From assembly GCA_963840785.1 (NCBI GenBank), contig CAWJAF010000014.1:62001-126000 (forward strand): 64,000 nt of DNA, written 5' to 3'. The translations under genes were made by a program, and so were the position numbers. Below, in pieces: positions 45,531 to 55,798 of this stretch. The DNA comes from JALYOK01 sp963840785. Its GTDB lineage: Bacteria; Pseudomonadota; Gammaproteobacteria; Burkholderiales; JALYOK01. Under the pieces are notes generated by a model that saw only the letters and a program-made list of their open reading frames with translations, did not search any database and was not told where the DNA came from. How positions within the stretch are numbered: position 1 is the stretch's first letter; each line of letters starts with the position of its first letter.

Positions 45531-45561
45531 GCCACGAGGCAAGCGCTACGCGGCTCGTGGC
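45531..45561. repeat. GCCACGAG/CTCGTGGC inverted repeat
   Basis: Perfect 8-bp arms around 15 bases. Related arms are seen at 18829-18900, 56874-56946 and 63626-63658. It lies upstream of the TPP enzyme gene; no T-run follows. Confidence 0.6.
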
Positions 45562-45645
45562 AATGCTCATTCCAGATTCAAATTGTCTCAATACTTCATG
45601 CGATAATTGCGTTCTTGAAAAAAAACTCATTCGAAGGAATGTTTC

Positions 45646-47301
45646 ATGCGTAGCGGTGGAAAAATTTTAGTCGACGGCTTGCGTGGTCACGGCGTCGATA
45701 TGACATTTTGCGTGCCCGGCGAAAGTTATCTCGCGGTGCTGGACGCGATGTACGACGTGCGCGAACAATTGAAGCTGATCGTCTGCCGCCAAGAAGGTGG
45801 CGCGTCGTTCATGGCGGAAGCTTATGGGAAATTGACCGGGCGCCCGGGCATTTGTTTCGTCACGCGAGGCCCCGGCGCAACCAACGCCAGCATCGGCGTA
45901 CACACGGCCTATCAAGATTCTTCACCGATGATTTTGTTTATCGGCCAAGTCGGTGGTGATTTTGTCGACCGCGAAGCGTTTCAAGAAGTCGACTATCGCC
46001 GCATGTTTAGCGAGATGACGAAATGGGTCGCGCAAATCGATCGCGCCGATCGCATTCCGGAATATTTGAGCCACGCGTTTCATGTCGCGACATCCGGCCG
46101 CCCGGGGCCGGTCGTGTTGGCATTGCCGGAAGACATGCTGGTCGCCGAATCCAACGTGAAAGATGCGCCGCGCTATAAATCCATTTACGCCTATCCCGGC
46201 CTCGGACAACTCGATCAAATTCGCGAAATGTTAAGCACCGCCGAACGGCCATTCATGTTGCTTGGTGGCGGTGGCTGGACGCCCGACGCCTGCAGTGCGA
46301 TTCAAGGCTTCGCCGAAAGTGCGAATCTGCCTGTGGGTTGCGCGTTTCGCCGCAACGACTTATTCGACAATACCCATCCGAACTATGCTGGCGATGTGGG
46401 CATCGGCATTAATCCAAAACTCGCGCAGCGTGTCAAAGATTCAGATGTCGTCATTGTTGTCGGCTGCCGGCTCGATGAAATGACCACTAGCGGTTACACG
46501 CTATTCGATGTGCCGCGTCCGAAACAAAAAATTGTCCATGTGCATCCGGGTAGTGACGAGCTCGGCAAAATTTATCAAGCGGATCTGTTTATTAATTCCA
46601 GCATGTTGCCGTTCGCGGGCATTCTTCGTGCGATGCCGAAAATCGACAGCACTCGTTGGAACGCGTGGACGAAATCTGCGCACGACGATTACTTAGCGAA
46701 CACAATTCCTGGCCCCTGTCCAGGCGCGGTTGACATGGGAGAAATCATGCTTTGGCTGAAGGAAAAATTACCGGCGAGTGCAATCGTAACGAACGGCGCC
46801 GGCAATTTCAGTCAATGGCTACACCGTTTTTATCCGCTGCGCCAACCGCGCACGCAGCTCGCGCCGAACAATGGTGCGATGGGTTATGGCGTGCCCGCAG
46901 GCATTGCCGCGAAATTGGTCAGCCCTCACAAAACCGTCGTGACATTTTCCGGCGACGGTGATTTCTTGATGACCGGACAGGAACTCGCGACAGCGATGCA
47001 ATATAACGCCGACGTGATTATTATCCTGTTGAATAACAGCATGTACGGCACGATTCGAATGCATCAAGAGCGCGACTATCCGGCGCGGGTTCACGGTACT
47101 GCATTACAAAATCCTGATTTCGCTGCGCTTGCCCGGGCCTATGGTGCGCACGGTGAAACGGTTGAAGCGACGGATCAATTCGCTGCGGCTTTCGAACGCG
47201 CGCAAAATTCCAATAAGCCGGCGTTGATTGAAGTGAAGATTGATCCGGAGGCGATTACGACTCGAACAACATTGACAGCGATTCGTAATCGAGCGAAATA
47301 G
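45646..47301 (+). CDS. TPP-dependent enzyme of the acetolactate synthase/benzoylformate decarboxylase family
   Basis: 551 residues in three domains: PYR (CVPGESYLAVLDAM, catalytic Glu in RQEGGASFMAEAYGKLTGRP, FVTRGPGATNASIGVHTA), a central Rossmann-like domain, and the PP domain with the TPP motif (FSGDGDFLMTGQELATAMQY...LLNNSMYGTIRMHQE). It resembles the catalytic subunit of acetolactate synthase, but no regulatory subunit is adjacent, so a catabolic 2-oxoacid lyase or decarboxylase is equally likely. It is convergent with the lactonase-like gene. The start ATG has GAAGGAA upstream. Intact. Confidence 0.85.
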   Translation: MRSGGKILVDGLRGHGVDMTFCVPGESYLAVLDAMYDVREQLKLIVCRQEGGASFMAEAYGKLTGRPGICFVTRGPGATNASIGVHTAYQDSSPMILFIGQVGGDFVDREAFQEVDYRRMFSEMTKWVAQIDRADRIPEYLSHAFHVATSGRPGPVVLALPEDMLVAESNVKDAPRYKSIYAYPGLGQLDQIREMLSTAERPFMLLGGGGWTPDACSAIQGFAESANLPVGCAFRRNDLFDNTHPNYAGDVGIGINPKLAQRVKDSDVVIVVGCRLDEMTTSGYTLFDVPRPKQKIVHVHPGSDELGKIYQADLFINSSMLPFAGILRAMPKIDSTRWNAWTKSAHDDYLANTIPGPCPGAVDMGEIMLWLKEKLPASAIVTNGAGNFSQWLHRFYPLRQPRTQLAPNNGAMGYGVPAGIAAKLVSPHKTVVTFSGDGDFLMTGQELATAMQYNADVIIILLNNSMYGTIRMHQERDYPARVHGTALQNPDFAALARAYGAHGETVEATDQFAAAFERAQNSNKPALIEVKIDPEAITTRTTLTAIRNRAK

Positions 47302-47419
47302 TTTTTGCCGGATCAAGCGCCGCGGATTCACCCTTCAACTTGTCATCCTGAGCGAATGCGAAGGATCTGCTCTTTCTGTGGTGGATCCGGCGCTACGCAC
47401 CTTGATCCACCCTACCCAC

Positions 47420-49388
47420 CTAGTATGCGATATACGCCACTGCGTAACCACTCAACCGAACCTGCTTCGGATCGTCGAGCAATTTCCCCGCGCGACGGAA
47501 TGTTTTCGGATTCGTTGTCGCGAAAATAAAACTATCTTCATCAAGCATGCCGATGGTTGCGCCTTCGGGAACGCCGCTCAATTCAATGGTCTGTTCTTTC
47601 GCAGTTAAATTGGCGATGAGTATCGTCGCGCCGGACTTATCGCTCCAGCCCATGCTAGCAACTGTGTTCACGTTGGAACAATTAACGGCAAGCATCGGAT
47701 TGCCCGGCGCACGATTCAGCGCACTCATCGTATGATACACCGGATAAACCGCAACGGCTTCCAGATCGTCGAAGAAAGGCTGCGTGTGTTCGGCCTCGCG
47801 ATAAATCATGCCTAGCGGCCCGGTCGGCGCGCCCATGCTGATCGTGCTCACGCCTGCGCGGGCGAGCGTGGCAACATAGCCGAGCGTCCACGCGGCGGAG
47901 AACAATCCGCGCTGGCGCGGATCCATTTTCGCTAAACACATGCGCAGATTATTTGGATTATCGGAATAAGTCGTGCCGTGAGGATTGTCGCGGGCACCAA
48001 TGCCGCTCGGCCCAACGCGATGAGCGGAGCCACCGGAAAAAGTTTTTGCCGTTTCGATCTGATACGGCAAGGCCTCAAGCGTTTCCATCACAGAGCGATC
48101 ATCTGCCGCATGCACGATCGGGCTCGTCGTGTTGGTGATGAAATCGAGCGCATTGCGCCGGCGGACGTTTGCGATTTAATTCAGTGAAAAAAGAGAACAT
48201 CCCGCCACCAATTTTCGCTTTCGGAAACGCGGCGCGGGCCGCATGGTAAAGCGCTTCGAGATCCGGCGCGGGAGGATAGGTGCCGCCAGGTAACACGGAT
48301 TTCAAATGGCCGACCGGGCACACAGCCACCGCCAAAGGCTTGAGACCCGCCATGCCAACATATTCGGCGACGCGTTCAAGTTCACCGGCAAAATCGTCAA
48401 GACTTTGCACGACAATTTCCAATGCGACATCGGCGCCGATTTTTTCACTGATGCGGCGATACTTGGAAAGTTCGGTGACGCCGTGTTGCTGGCGCGGATC
48501 GAAAAAGCACACGAGAAAATTCGGCGCGAGCATTTTGATCAGCTCGGTTTGCGACAGTGCGTGATCAAGCTCTTCGGCGGGCATGCCCAATCCAATCGGC
48601 GGAACAACTTGCTGCGTCGCCGCGCCAACCGTGATGCGAACACCGCTGTTCGTACTCGTTTTGCTTTGCTTCGCCGGCGCTCCGGTAAAACTCAACGTCA
48701 TCGATTGGCGAAACTCTTGCCCGCCCGGCAACACGTAGGGCCAGGGCTTCGCCAGCGGCCGTACGTAGGTTTTGAACGAGGCGTCAGTCCAATTGCGATG
48801 ATCTTCCATTTCATACGCGTCGCCTTCCATGATGCAGCGCATGGATACACCCGGTACCGCTTCGTGGGTTAAGGCGCGAATATTGCGGAACGGACAATCG
48901 GGATTCACCTGCTCAGGAAAGGTGCTGCTCGTCACCGTGCCGTCAACATGCTCCACTTTCAGCGGTTGGCCCACGACGCCCTGCAGCGGATGCAAGACGA
49001 CGAAGCCAGTACGGTTCGTTAAAAAATCTCGCTTTGGTTTTGCTGTGGCGCGAAACGCGAGGCTGCCATTGCTCTTGCCTTCGATGGTTGCGTCGTAGTC
49101 TATTTGCTGGCCGAGCCGCGTGCATTGCGCGCGATAGGAAACAGTAAAGCTATCTTTGCGCTGGTCGACTTTTAAGTTGCTCAGCGTCGCGGGGTAGGTT
49201 CCCCAATTTTCGTCGCGCACCAAATAGGCAATGGCGCGCAACACCTCGACGCCATTGAAGCGAATGTAGCGCAAATTGCCATTGTCGAATTCGGCCGACA
49301 TCGGTCCGGCTGTCAATATTTGTCCGATCACATCGGGTTGTTCCGTGCCGGTCAATTTGACGGCACGGGAGGGTGTGGTCATGACCAT
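47420..49388 (-). pseudogene. D-apionate lactonase-like protein (ApnL family), one frame break
   Basis: About 655 residues when joined. The N-terminal beta-rich part has NGNLRYIRFNGVEVLRAIAY, LVRDENWGTYPATLSNL, FLTNRTGFVVLHPLQGVVG and EMEDHRNWTDASFKTYVRPL. A TIM-barrel part follows (LGMPAEELDHALSQTEL, FLVCFFDPRQQHG, KIGGGMFSFFTELNRKRPP). The C-terminal part is a beta domain (TILIANLTAKEQTIELSGVP). I recognise this as the ApnL type from D-apiose/D-apionate catabolism; that rests on remembered family resemblance. The break is near 48155; skipping one base gives NALDFITNTTSPIVHAADDR. It is the last gene of the importer operon, ten bases after the ATPase gene. Start ATG at 49388, GGAG upstream. 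Confidence 0.68.
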
Positions 49389-49398
49389 TCTCTTGCTC

Positions 49399-50496
49399 CT
49401 AAATTACTTTTTCCGTGGTAGGGTCGAGCAAAATTGCGCGATTCATATCGATGCTCAATTCCAGCCGTTCGCCGGCGCGCTGCACATCGTGCGCTTCGAG
49501 TTCCGCGACAACGGCGGCGCCGCCGCCCAATTTGAATTCGGCAAACGTGCGCGATCCGGTCGGCTGAACCAGCTCCACCTGAACATCGGCATTTGCAAGC
49601 CCGTCTCGAGGCGCACCGCGGCGGCTCATATGTTCCGGACGGATACCGAACATTACTTCTTTGCCTACGAAAAACTCGGCATGCCCAAAGCGCGTAGCCG
49701 GCAGGGATAGCAGGTCGCCGTTACCCAATCTCGCTGTAAGGCCGCCCTGCCCTTTCACGAGGGTTGCCGGTACAAAATTCATCGACGGCGAACCGAGAAA
49801 ACCGGCAACATATTTCGTCGCCGGCCGCTCGAATAACTCCAGCGGCGCACCTTGCTGCTCGATCTCACCGTCGCGCATTAACACAATTCGATCCGCAAGC
49901 GTCATCGCTTCGATTTGATCATGGGTCACGTAGATCATGGTCTTGCCAAGCTCTTGATGCAAGCGCTTAATCTCGCCACGCATTTCGTCGCGCAATTGGG
50001 CATCCAGATTAGATAAGGGCTCATCGAACAAATACAAGCGCGCGTTACGCACCACGGCGCGACCGATGGCGACACGTTGCAACTGGCCACCGGACAGCTG
50101 CCGCGGAAAGCGCTTTAGCAAATGATCGATTGCCAGCATTTCCGCAGCGCGTTTCACTTTGGCTTCGACATCGTCTTCGGGCGTTTTGCGCACTCGCAAC
50201 CCGAAGGCAATGTTGTCGTAAACGGTCATGTACGGATACAGCGCGTAATTCTGAAACACCATCGCGATGTCGCGATCTTTCGGCTGCACATGATTGACGG
50301 TTTGTCCGGCGATTTCGATCGTGCCATGATCGGCTTCTTCCAGCCCGGCGATAGTTCGCAGTAACGTGCTTTTGCCGCAGCCCGACTGACCGACGAGGAC
50401 GGTGAATTCGCCGGCCGGAATTTCCAGGTCGATACCTTTTACGACGTGGTTGTCGCCGTAGTATTTGTGCAGTCCGGTTATTTTTAGGTCGGCCAT
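49399..50496 (-). CDS. ABC transporter ATP-binding protein (UgpC/MalK type)
   Basis: Energises the sugar-type importer encoded upstream. 365 residues from the ATG at 50496 (MADLKITGLHKYYG). The frame is open 51 codons further, but that part is unlike the family and overlaps a repeat. Walker A is GQSGCGKST, Q-loop VFQNYALYPYMTV, signature LSGGQLQRVAIGRA, Walker B LYLFDEPLSNLDAQ and H-loop YVTHDQIEAMTLADRI. The C-terminal TOBE/regulatory domain includes FGIRPEHMSRRG. There is no clear Shine-Dalgarno site before the ATG. Intact. Confidence 0.94.
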   Translation of the reverse strand: MADLKITGLHKYYGDNHVVKGIDLEIPAGEFTVLVGQSGCGKSTLLRTIAGLEEADHGTIEIAGQTVNHVQPKDRDIAMVFQNYALYPYMTVYDNIAFGLRVRKTPEDDVEAKVKRAAEMLAIDHLLKRFPRQLSGGQLQRVAIGRAVVRNARLYLFDEPLSNLDAQLRDEMRGEIKRLHQELGKTMIYVTHDQIEAMTLADRIVLMRDGEIEQQGAPLELFERPATKYVAGFLGSPSMNFVPATLVKGQGGLTARLGNGDLLSLPATRFGHAEFFVGKEVMFGIRPEHMSRRGAPRDGLANADVQVELVQPTGSRTFAEFKLGGGAAVVAELEAHDVQRAGERLELSIDMNRAILLDPTTEKVI

Positions 50497-50507
50497 TTTA
50501 GCTATGT

Positions 50508-50532
50508 GACGGGTGAAAAGTGAAAGGTGAAA
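50508..50532. repeat. GTGAAA-type repeat upstream of the ABC ATPase gene
   Basis: GACGGGTGAAAAGTGAAAGGTGAAA repeats the unit GTGAAA(A/G). It matches the tract between glyA and nrdR at 30065-30150. It lies in the leader of the ATPase gene, between it and the permease gene. Confidence 0.55.
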
Positions 50533-50668
50533 AACAATCGGCCTGGGAGCCGCTCCCTGCTTAATCACAGGCATAGCCACGCCACAAGCCGCACCAATAT
50601 TGGCTTCCAGCATGGTTATCCCAAAAACATCTAATCGCAAAATTACCACCGCCTAACCTTTCACTCAA

Positions 50669-51499
50669 TTAACCCTTCACCGCGCCAAGGGAAATGCCGC
50701 GCACCAAGTAACGCTGCATGAACACCACTGCAATAAATACGGGCAACGTACCCAATACAGACATCGCGGCAATCTTGGTCCAAAAATTCGATTGACCGCC
50801 GAAGTAGTGTGTCACTTGCACAGTGTAGGTCGTCACTTCGGTGCGCGTGAGCACCAACGCGAACAGAAATTCATTCCACGCAAAAACAAAAGTGAAAATC
50901 GCCGTTGCAAATAGTCCGGCACGACACATCGGAAAAACGACCTTCCAGATCACTTGCCAGCGGGTACAACCGTCAATTAATGCGGATTCTTCCAGCGATC
51001 GCGGTATGTCTTGAATGTAGCCGCGCATCATCCAAATCACATAGGGCAGATTGAAGGCAGTGTAGAGCAGAATGATTCCGATGTAGGTATCGACCCAGCC
51101 GAAAAAAACGTAGAGCAAGAAAATCGGAAACACCACGGCGATTGGCGGCACCATGCGCTGCGAAATAATCCAGTTGGATAAATTGTCGCCGCCGGTTTTA
51201 TAGCGCGCCAAACTGTAGGCGCAAATCGTCCCGAGTAGCATGGCCAATATTGTGGACGCGGTAGCAATGACCAAGCTATTCCAAACCGTGATGGCGTCGC
51301 CGTCCCTAAACAATACCGCGTAGTTATTAAATTGCAAACTCGCCGGCCACCACACCGGCGGATAAGAGTAGATCTCGTCGGCCGTTTTGAACGAGATCAT
51401 AAACAGCCAATAAATCGGAAACAGGAAAAATAATGTAATTGCGCTCGCCGCGATGAAACGCAATGTTTGCCGCAATGTGTGTCGGCTCTTGGTTTTCAT
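50669..51499 (-). CDS. ABC transporter permease (MalG/UgpE type)
   Basis: 276-residue inner-membrane permease with six spans. The start is the ATG at 51497-51499 (MKTKSRHTLRQTLRFI), which overlaps the stop of the first permease by four bases; the longer upstream frame is a shadow of that gene. The EAA loop is RSLEESALIDGCTRWQVIWKVVFP, shown here by its core EESALIDGCTRWQ. IYWLFMISFKT at the N-terminus is typical of the second permease of sugar importers. Intact. Confidence 0.93.
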   Translation of the reverse strand: MKTKSRHTLRQTLRFIAASAITLFFLFPIYWLFMISFKTADEIYSYPPVWWPASLQFNNYAVLFRDGDAITVWNSLVIATASTILAMLLGTICAYSLARYKTGGDNLSNWIISQRMVPPIAVVFPIFLLYVFFGWVDTYIGIILLYTAFNLPYVIWMMRGYIQDIPRSLEESALIDGCTRWQVIWKVVFPMCRAGLFATAIFTFVFAWNEFLFALVLTRTEVTTYTVQVTHYFGGQSNFWTKIAAMSVLGTLPVFIAVVFMQRYLVRGISLGAVKG

Positions 51500-52386
51500 C
51501 GCGACAACTCCACTCGGCGTAATGCCCACATCAGCACGGCGCTGAGTAACACGATAATCAACAGCGCTACCGCAGCGGTGTAGCTGGTCTCGAACTGGCG
51601 AAAACCTTGCACGTAGGTGAACATGGAAATCGTTTCCGTCATCGTACCCGGCCCGCCTTGGGTGAGTGCCCACACGATATCAAATAAGCGAAATAGATCG
51701 AGCGCGCGAATCAACAACGCAATCGCCATCACCGGCCATATCGACGGCAGTACAATTTTGCGGAACGTGCGCCAATAGCCCGCGCCGTCGATTGCCGCGG
51801 CTTCGAGTTGCGATTTATCGACGTTCGCGAGCGCGGCAAGGAGCAGCAAAAACATGAAAGGCGTCCATTGCCAAATCTCGGCGACGAGAATTGCGGGATA
51901 AACTAGATGGGGATTGAAGGTCCAGAGCAGCGGCATATCTTTCCCGGCAATCCAGCCGATGATTTGATTGATCGGACCGAAGCGATTGTCGAACATCAAC
52001 GACCAGGTTGCGCCCGCGACGATCGGCGAAATCACGACCGGCAGGACTAACAGCGCGATAAAGACTTGCCGTCCCGGCAGCTTGTCCAAAAATAATTGCG
52101 CCATCGCGAGACCAAGAATTAGTTCAATGGGCAACGCGATCAGCAGGAAGACAATCGTGTGGCCGAGGGCCTGCCACATGCGTTTATCTTGCGCCAAATA
52201 CGCGTAGTTTTGTAGCCCAACAAAGTCGGTATTGTTTTCGGTCATGGTGATGCCTTGAAAGCTCACCATGATCAGATAAAGGAGCGGAAAAACGCCGACC
52301 AGCAACATCAGAAAAATCGATGGCGCGACCAGCAACTGTTTAAAGTTGCGGTCGACGAAACCTACGTGCTGCCGCGGCGCTTGCAA
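51496..52386 (-). CDS. ABC transporter permease (MalF/UgpA type)
   Basis: 296-residue permease, the first of the pair, with six spans. The N-terminus is MQAPRQHVGFVDRNFKQLLV from a TTG start at 52386; TMTENNTDFVGLQNYAYLAQ precedes the core. The EAA loop is in SQLEAAAIDGAGYWRTFRKI. It follows the substrate-binding protein gene by about 90 bases and is coupled to the second permease by ATGA. Intact. Confidence 0.92.
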   Translation of the reverse strand: MQAPRQHVGFVDRNFKQLLVAPSIFLMLLVGVFPLLYLIMVSFQGITMTENNTDFVGLQNYAYLAQDKRMWQALGHTIVFLLIALPIELILGLAMAQLFLDKLPGRQVFIALLVLPVVISPIVAGATWSLMFDNRFGPINQIIGWIAGKDMPLLWTFNPHLVYPAILVAEIWQWTPFMFLLLLAALANVDKSQLEAAAIDGAGYWRTFRKIVLPSIWPVMAIALLIRALDLFRLFDIVWALTQGGPGTMTETISMFTYVQGFRQFETSYTAAVALLIIVLLSAVLMWALRRVELSR

Positions 52387-52477
52387 TTTATTCTTACCTT
52401 TCGAGAATTCCGTCAGCCAATAAGCAAGAGCGCCGGTCGAACCGGCGCTCTCGTTACATCACATCAAAAAATAACTT

Positions 52478-53927
52478 TTACTTCGGGTACGCGCCACCTT
52501 TTGCTGCCCACGCGTCATAGACTGCTTTTTGTTTCGCAACACCGATCTTGGCCGTGGTTTCATCCCACGTTTTTGCGACGTCATCCATAATTGCTTTTGG
52601 ATCATCGCCAGCCCACAAACGGCTGATGCCTTGACGCAAGGCTTCTTCGTACTTATCCGTTTGGATCAAAGAGAGATCGAGCAAACCCGTTTTTGAACCG
52701 GCTTGAAGTGCAGCTAAATACTCCTTCGCATCGGGCCACTTTGCCAAATACTCTTTGCTGGTGAAATGTGAATCGCGGAAGGGGTCGCGCAAAGCGTATG
52801 GCAATTGCACGCGCTGCATCGAAGTTTCCTCGCTGTTCAGCCATTGGATGAATAGGTAAGCGAGTTCCTTTTTCTTGCTGGATGACGCAACCGACAACGC
52901 AAAACCTGCTGCCAATTCCGGATGACCGCCGGGCGGCAATGCGTAGCCAACCTTGCCTGCGACGGTCGATTTCGGCACCCAATCCAGCGCCTTTTCGTCA
53001 GCGAGGTAACCCGCAGCGAAACGGCCATAGGGCGGCCAAGAAATCGTCATCGCGCTTTGACCTTTCACGAACGTCGCAAGATTTTCGACAAAGCCGAATT
53101 TCTCAACGCCCGGCGGCATGAATTTATTTTCCGCGCGCCATTCGGTCAGCACTTTTACGCCCATGGCATTGTTGACTTGCGCTTTCATGTTGGCATCGAA
53201 GAACTTGCCGCCTTCGTTGCGGAAGCGCTCTTGGAACATGAAATTGCCATAGCCCGGCTCGCGGAATTGCGATGCGCCGTACATGCCTTTATCTTTCATC
53301 GTGTCGGTCAAATATTGGCCGATCTCCCTGAATTGTTTCCAGGTTTTCGGCGGCGCGAAGTCGTAACCCAATTTCGCTTTGAAGGCTTTTTGAATCGCCG
53401 GATCGCGCGAAAATATCTTTGCGGTAATACATCAAGAAAACGTCGCCGTCGTCCGGGAAACCGTAGATCTTGCCGTTCACTTTCATTTGGTTATCGCGAT
53501 AGGTCGGGGCGATTTTTTGCAGGTCGTCACGGAATTTGTATTTGTCGACCATGGCGTCGAGTTGCTCGAGCGCGCCCGCCTGCACCAGATCGGGCATCCA
53601 GGCCGGAATCACGTTCAGCGCGTCATAGGCGCCGGTGCCCGCGCGATACTCTTGCATGATTTTGGTGAACATGTCAGCGGTCGAAACTTCAACCACGCTG
53701 ACTTTGCAGGACGTCAATTTCTCCCACATCGGGCCGGAGTAATTTTTCGGATCAAGCGATTGCAGACCCGCTTCCCAAACGATGGTAATCGTCTGGCCGT
53801 TGCACATCTTCTTTGCCGCGTCCACGGCGCGTTGCGCGGCGCTTTGCGCGCTCGCGACGCCACTCGACAGCGCAAGAGCAATCGCCGTCGGCAGTGCATA
53901 TTTAAGTTATTTTGATACTGGTTTCAT
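52478..53927 (-). pseudogene. ABC transporter extracellular substrate-binding protein, early stop and one frame break
   Basis: Family 1 solute-binding protein of about 480 residues for the adjacent importer. From the ATG at 53927 (GGAGG upstream) the frame reads MKPVSK, then TAA at 53907-53909, then continues as a perfect signal peptide LKYALPTAIALALSSGVASAQ. One C-to-T change (CAA to TAA) would explain this. The body has ITIVWEAGLQSLDP, GFPDDGDVFLMYYRKDIFA; a break near 53404, cured by skipping one base, leads to DPAIQKAFKAKLGYDFAPP. YGNFMFQERFRNEGGKFFD and VGYALPPGGHPELAAGF follow. Both lesions lie in otherwise well-conserved sequence. The ligand may be an apionate-like sugar acid, inferred from the operon. 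Confidence 0.85.
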
Positions 53928-54343
53928 GAACAATGCCTCCTCGTAGTTTCATTTTTTCTCGGCCGCCTGCGCGGTCGCCTCGTGCACGAAGATTGTAGCC
54001 TAGACGCTTGGGCTTTGGTAGGGCAACAGCAGTTTGCGGACCGCACGCCCAATTTGCCTTAAAACCCCATTATTTTCAGCCACTGAGCCAAAACCCCCTT
54101 CCGGCCTGGATTTCCACGAGCTTGCCTTGTAGATCCGCTCTAGACGCGATTCTTCAAGCATCGAAAATATTCTAAAATTTTACTGCAATAGCCCTTGACT
54201 TGCTCTGGGTTTGCGCGCTTAATAGCGCCGTTGGTCGAACTCAAGCTTCCGTAAATCTGTGGTATCCCCCTTATTTCGTTCTTGAACTTCCAGCACGGAG
54301 GGCGCAAGCCTTGTAAATTTTTTTAGGATTTAGGATACGAAAT
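53928..54343. other. Intergenic region between the binding-protein gene and the cold-shock gene
   Basis: About 415 bases without a gene. The right part is AT-rich next to the cold-shock gene and probably holds its promoter and a 5' leader of the kind that cold-shock mRNAs use as a thermosensor. I cannot fix its transcription start. The left part contains the promoter of the importer operon on the minus strand. No tRNA or repeat is seen. Confidence 0.4.
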
Positions 54344-54553
54344 ATGGCAACAGGTACGGTTAAATGGTTTAACGACGCTAAAGGTTTTGGCTTTATCACC
54401 CCTGACGGTGGTGGCGACGATCTTTTCGCACACTTCACCGCGATTCAGTCGGCAGGCTTCAAGACTCTCAAAGAGAATCAAAAAGTCTCCTTCGACGTGA
54501 CGACGGGACCCAAAGGTAAACAAGCTTCGAACATTCAAGTCGTTCAGGCTTAA
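54344..54553 (+). CDS. CspA-family cold-shock protein
   Basis: Single OB-fold nucleic-acid chaperone of 69 residues. RNP1 is KGFGFITPD and RNP2 is DLFAHFTAI; the N-terminus MATGTVKWFNDA and the end GPKGKQASNIQVVQA are typical. The start ATG is preceded by TTAGGAT. It stands alone with its own terminator at 54571. Intact. Which csp paralogue it is cannot be told. Confidence 0.97.
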   Translation: MATGTVKWFNDAKGFGFITPDGGGDDLFAHFTAIQSAGFKTLKENQKVSFDVTTGPKGKQASNIQVVQA

Positions 54554-54570
54554 ACCCCTCTGATTGAAAA

Positions 54571-54597
54571 AACCCCGGCTTGTCCGGGGTTTTTTTT
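54571..54597 (+). terminator. Rho-independent terminator of the cold-shock gene
   Basis: AACCCCGG and CCGGGGTT form a perfect 8-bp stem around the loop CTTGT, followed by a run of T to about 54597. It starts 18 bases after the cold-shock stop codon. Confidence 0.95.
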
Positions 54598-54698
54598 CGT
54601 CTACGATTTGGTAAGGTTAGCCGCAGTTGCTGTGATTTCTATTGGACGCGATACGATTTTCTAGTTTGTTTGTCCAAAACTAAAATGCTCGACCCACG

Positions 54699-55790
54699 CT
54701 ACGGTTTCCAAACCGAAGGATGACACCGTTGATATTGCCCAGCATAGTCCGTCGCAACACCTAAATCCCGCGCCGCTTGCCATGCCCAATGGGGGTTATC
54801 CATCACCGCGCGGGCGATCAGCGACCATATCGGCCTTGCCGGATGAAATAATTTCTTCTGCTTGTTCGCCGTTGGAAATCATGCCGACCGCCATCACGAG
54901 CATGCCGGTTTCGCGTTTGACTTTCTCCGCGAACGGCACGTTGTAGCCCGGCGCGAATGTAATCTTCTGGCGCGGATCGAGGCTTGCCCGGTGGTAACGT
55001 CCATAAAATCGCAACCGAGATGTTTTGAGCTCTCGCGCGAACAGCACCGTTTCTTCCGGTGTCCAGCCACCCTCGACCCAATCGGTCGCGGACACACGCA
55101 CCCCGAGTCGGCAAATTCGCCGGCCATACCGCGCGCACCGCTTCGAATACTTCTAGCGGATAACGCATCCGGTTCGCACTGCTGGCGCCGTATTCATCGT
55201 CGCGCTGATTGGCTAGCGGCGACAAAAATTGATGCAGCAAATAGCCGTGGCCGATATGCAATTCGCCAAGCTCAAAACCGATACGCACGGCGCGCTTTGC
55301 GGAATCGACAAACTGTTGTTTAACTTCCGCAAGGCCTGCGCGAGTCAGCGCGGCGGGCGTATGCCATCCCGGTCCATAACGGCAGCGCGCTAGGCGCAAG
55401 CGTCATCCACGCGCCCTCCTCCGCCGTCAGCGGCTTGCTGCCGTCGCTTGGGCGATGCACCGAACCCTTGCGGCCAGAATGCGCAAGTTGGATGCCGAAT
55501 TTCGCCACCCCGTAGCGCTTGCAAAAATCGATCACCTTTTTAAGCGACGCTTCGTTTTCGTCGCTATATAAACCCAAGCAATTTTTTGAAATGCGCCCAA
55601 CCGGCGAAACGTGGGTCGCCTCAGTGATCACTAAGCCGCCCGCGCCCATCGCGAATTGGCCGAGATGCATCAAATGCCAATCGTTGGCGCTGCCGTCAGT
55701 CGATGCGTATTGGCACATCGGCGAGACAACGACTCGATTGGATAAGGTTAATCCGCGCAATGTGATTGGTGAGAAAAGTTTTGAAGTCAT
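54699..55790 (-). pseudogene. NADH:flavin oxidoreductase, Old Yellow Enzyme (YqjM-like) with about five frame breaks
   Basis: FMN-dependent ene-reductase of about 360 residues, recovered in pieces. The first frame has MTSKLFSPITLRGLTLSNRV, SPMCQYASTDG, WHLMHLGQFAMGAGGLVI and FGIQLAHSGRKGS. Then WHTPAALTRAGLAEVKQQF, GFELGELHIGHGYLLHQFLS and SANRMRYPLEVFEAVR; then VRVSATDWVEGGWTPEETV; then LGCDFMDVTT; then DPRQKITFAPGYNVPFAEK; and finally IARAVMDNPHWAWQAARDLG. Single-base skips near 55367, 55108, 55023 and 54829 and a two-base skip near 54988 join them. Protein conservation is high throughout. The start is the ATG at 55788-55790, eight bases after the dehydrogenase gene. Confidence 0.85.
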
Positions 55791-55798
55791 GATTTTTC

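Noticed and set aside
45646..47301. Calling the TPP enzyme ilvB (biosynthetic acetolactate synthase)
   Set aside because: No small regulatory subunit or ilvC lies nearby and the catabolic setting is different, so only the family is given.
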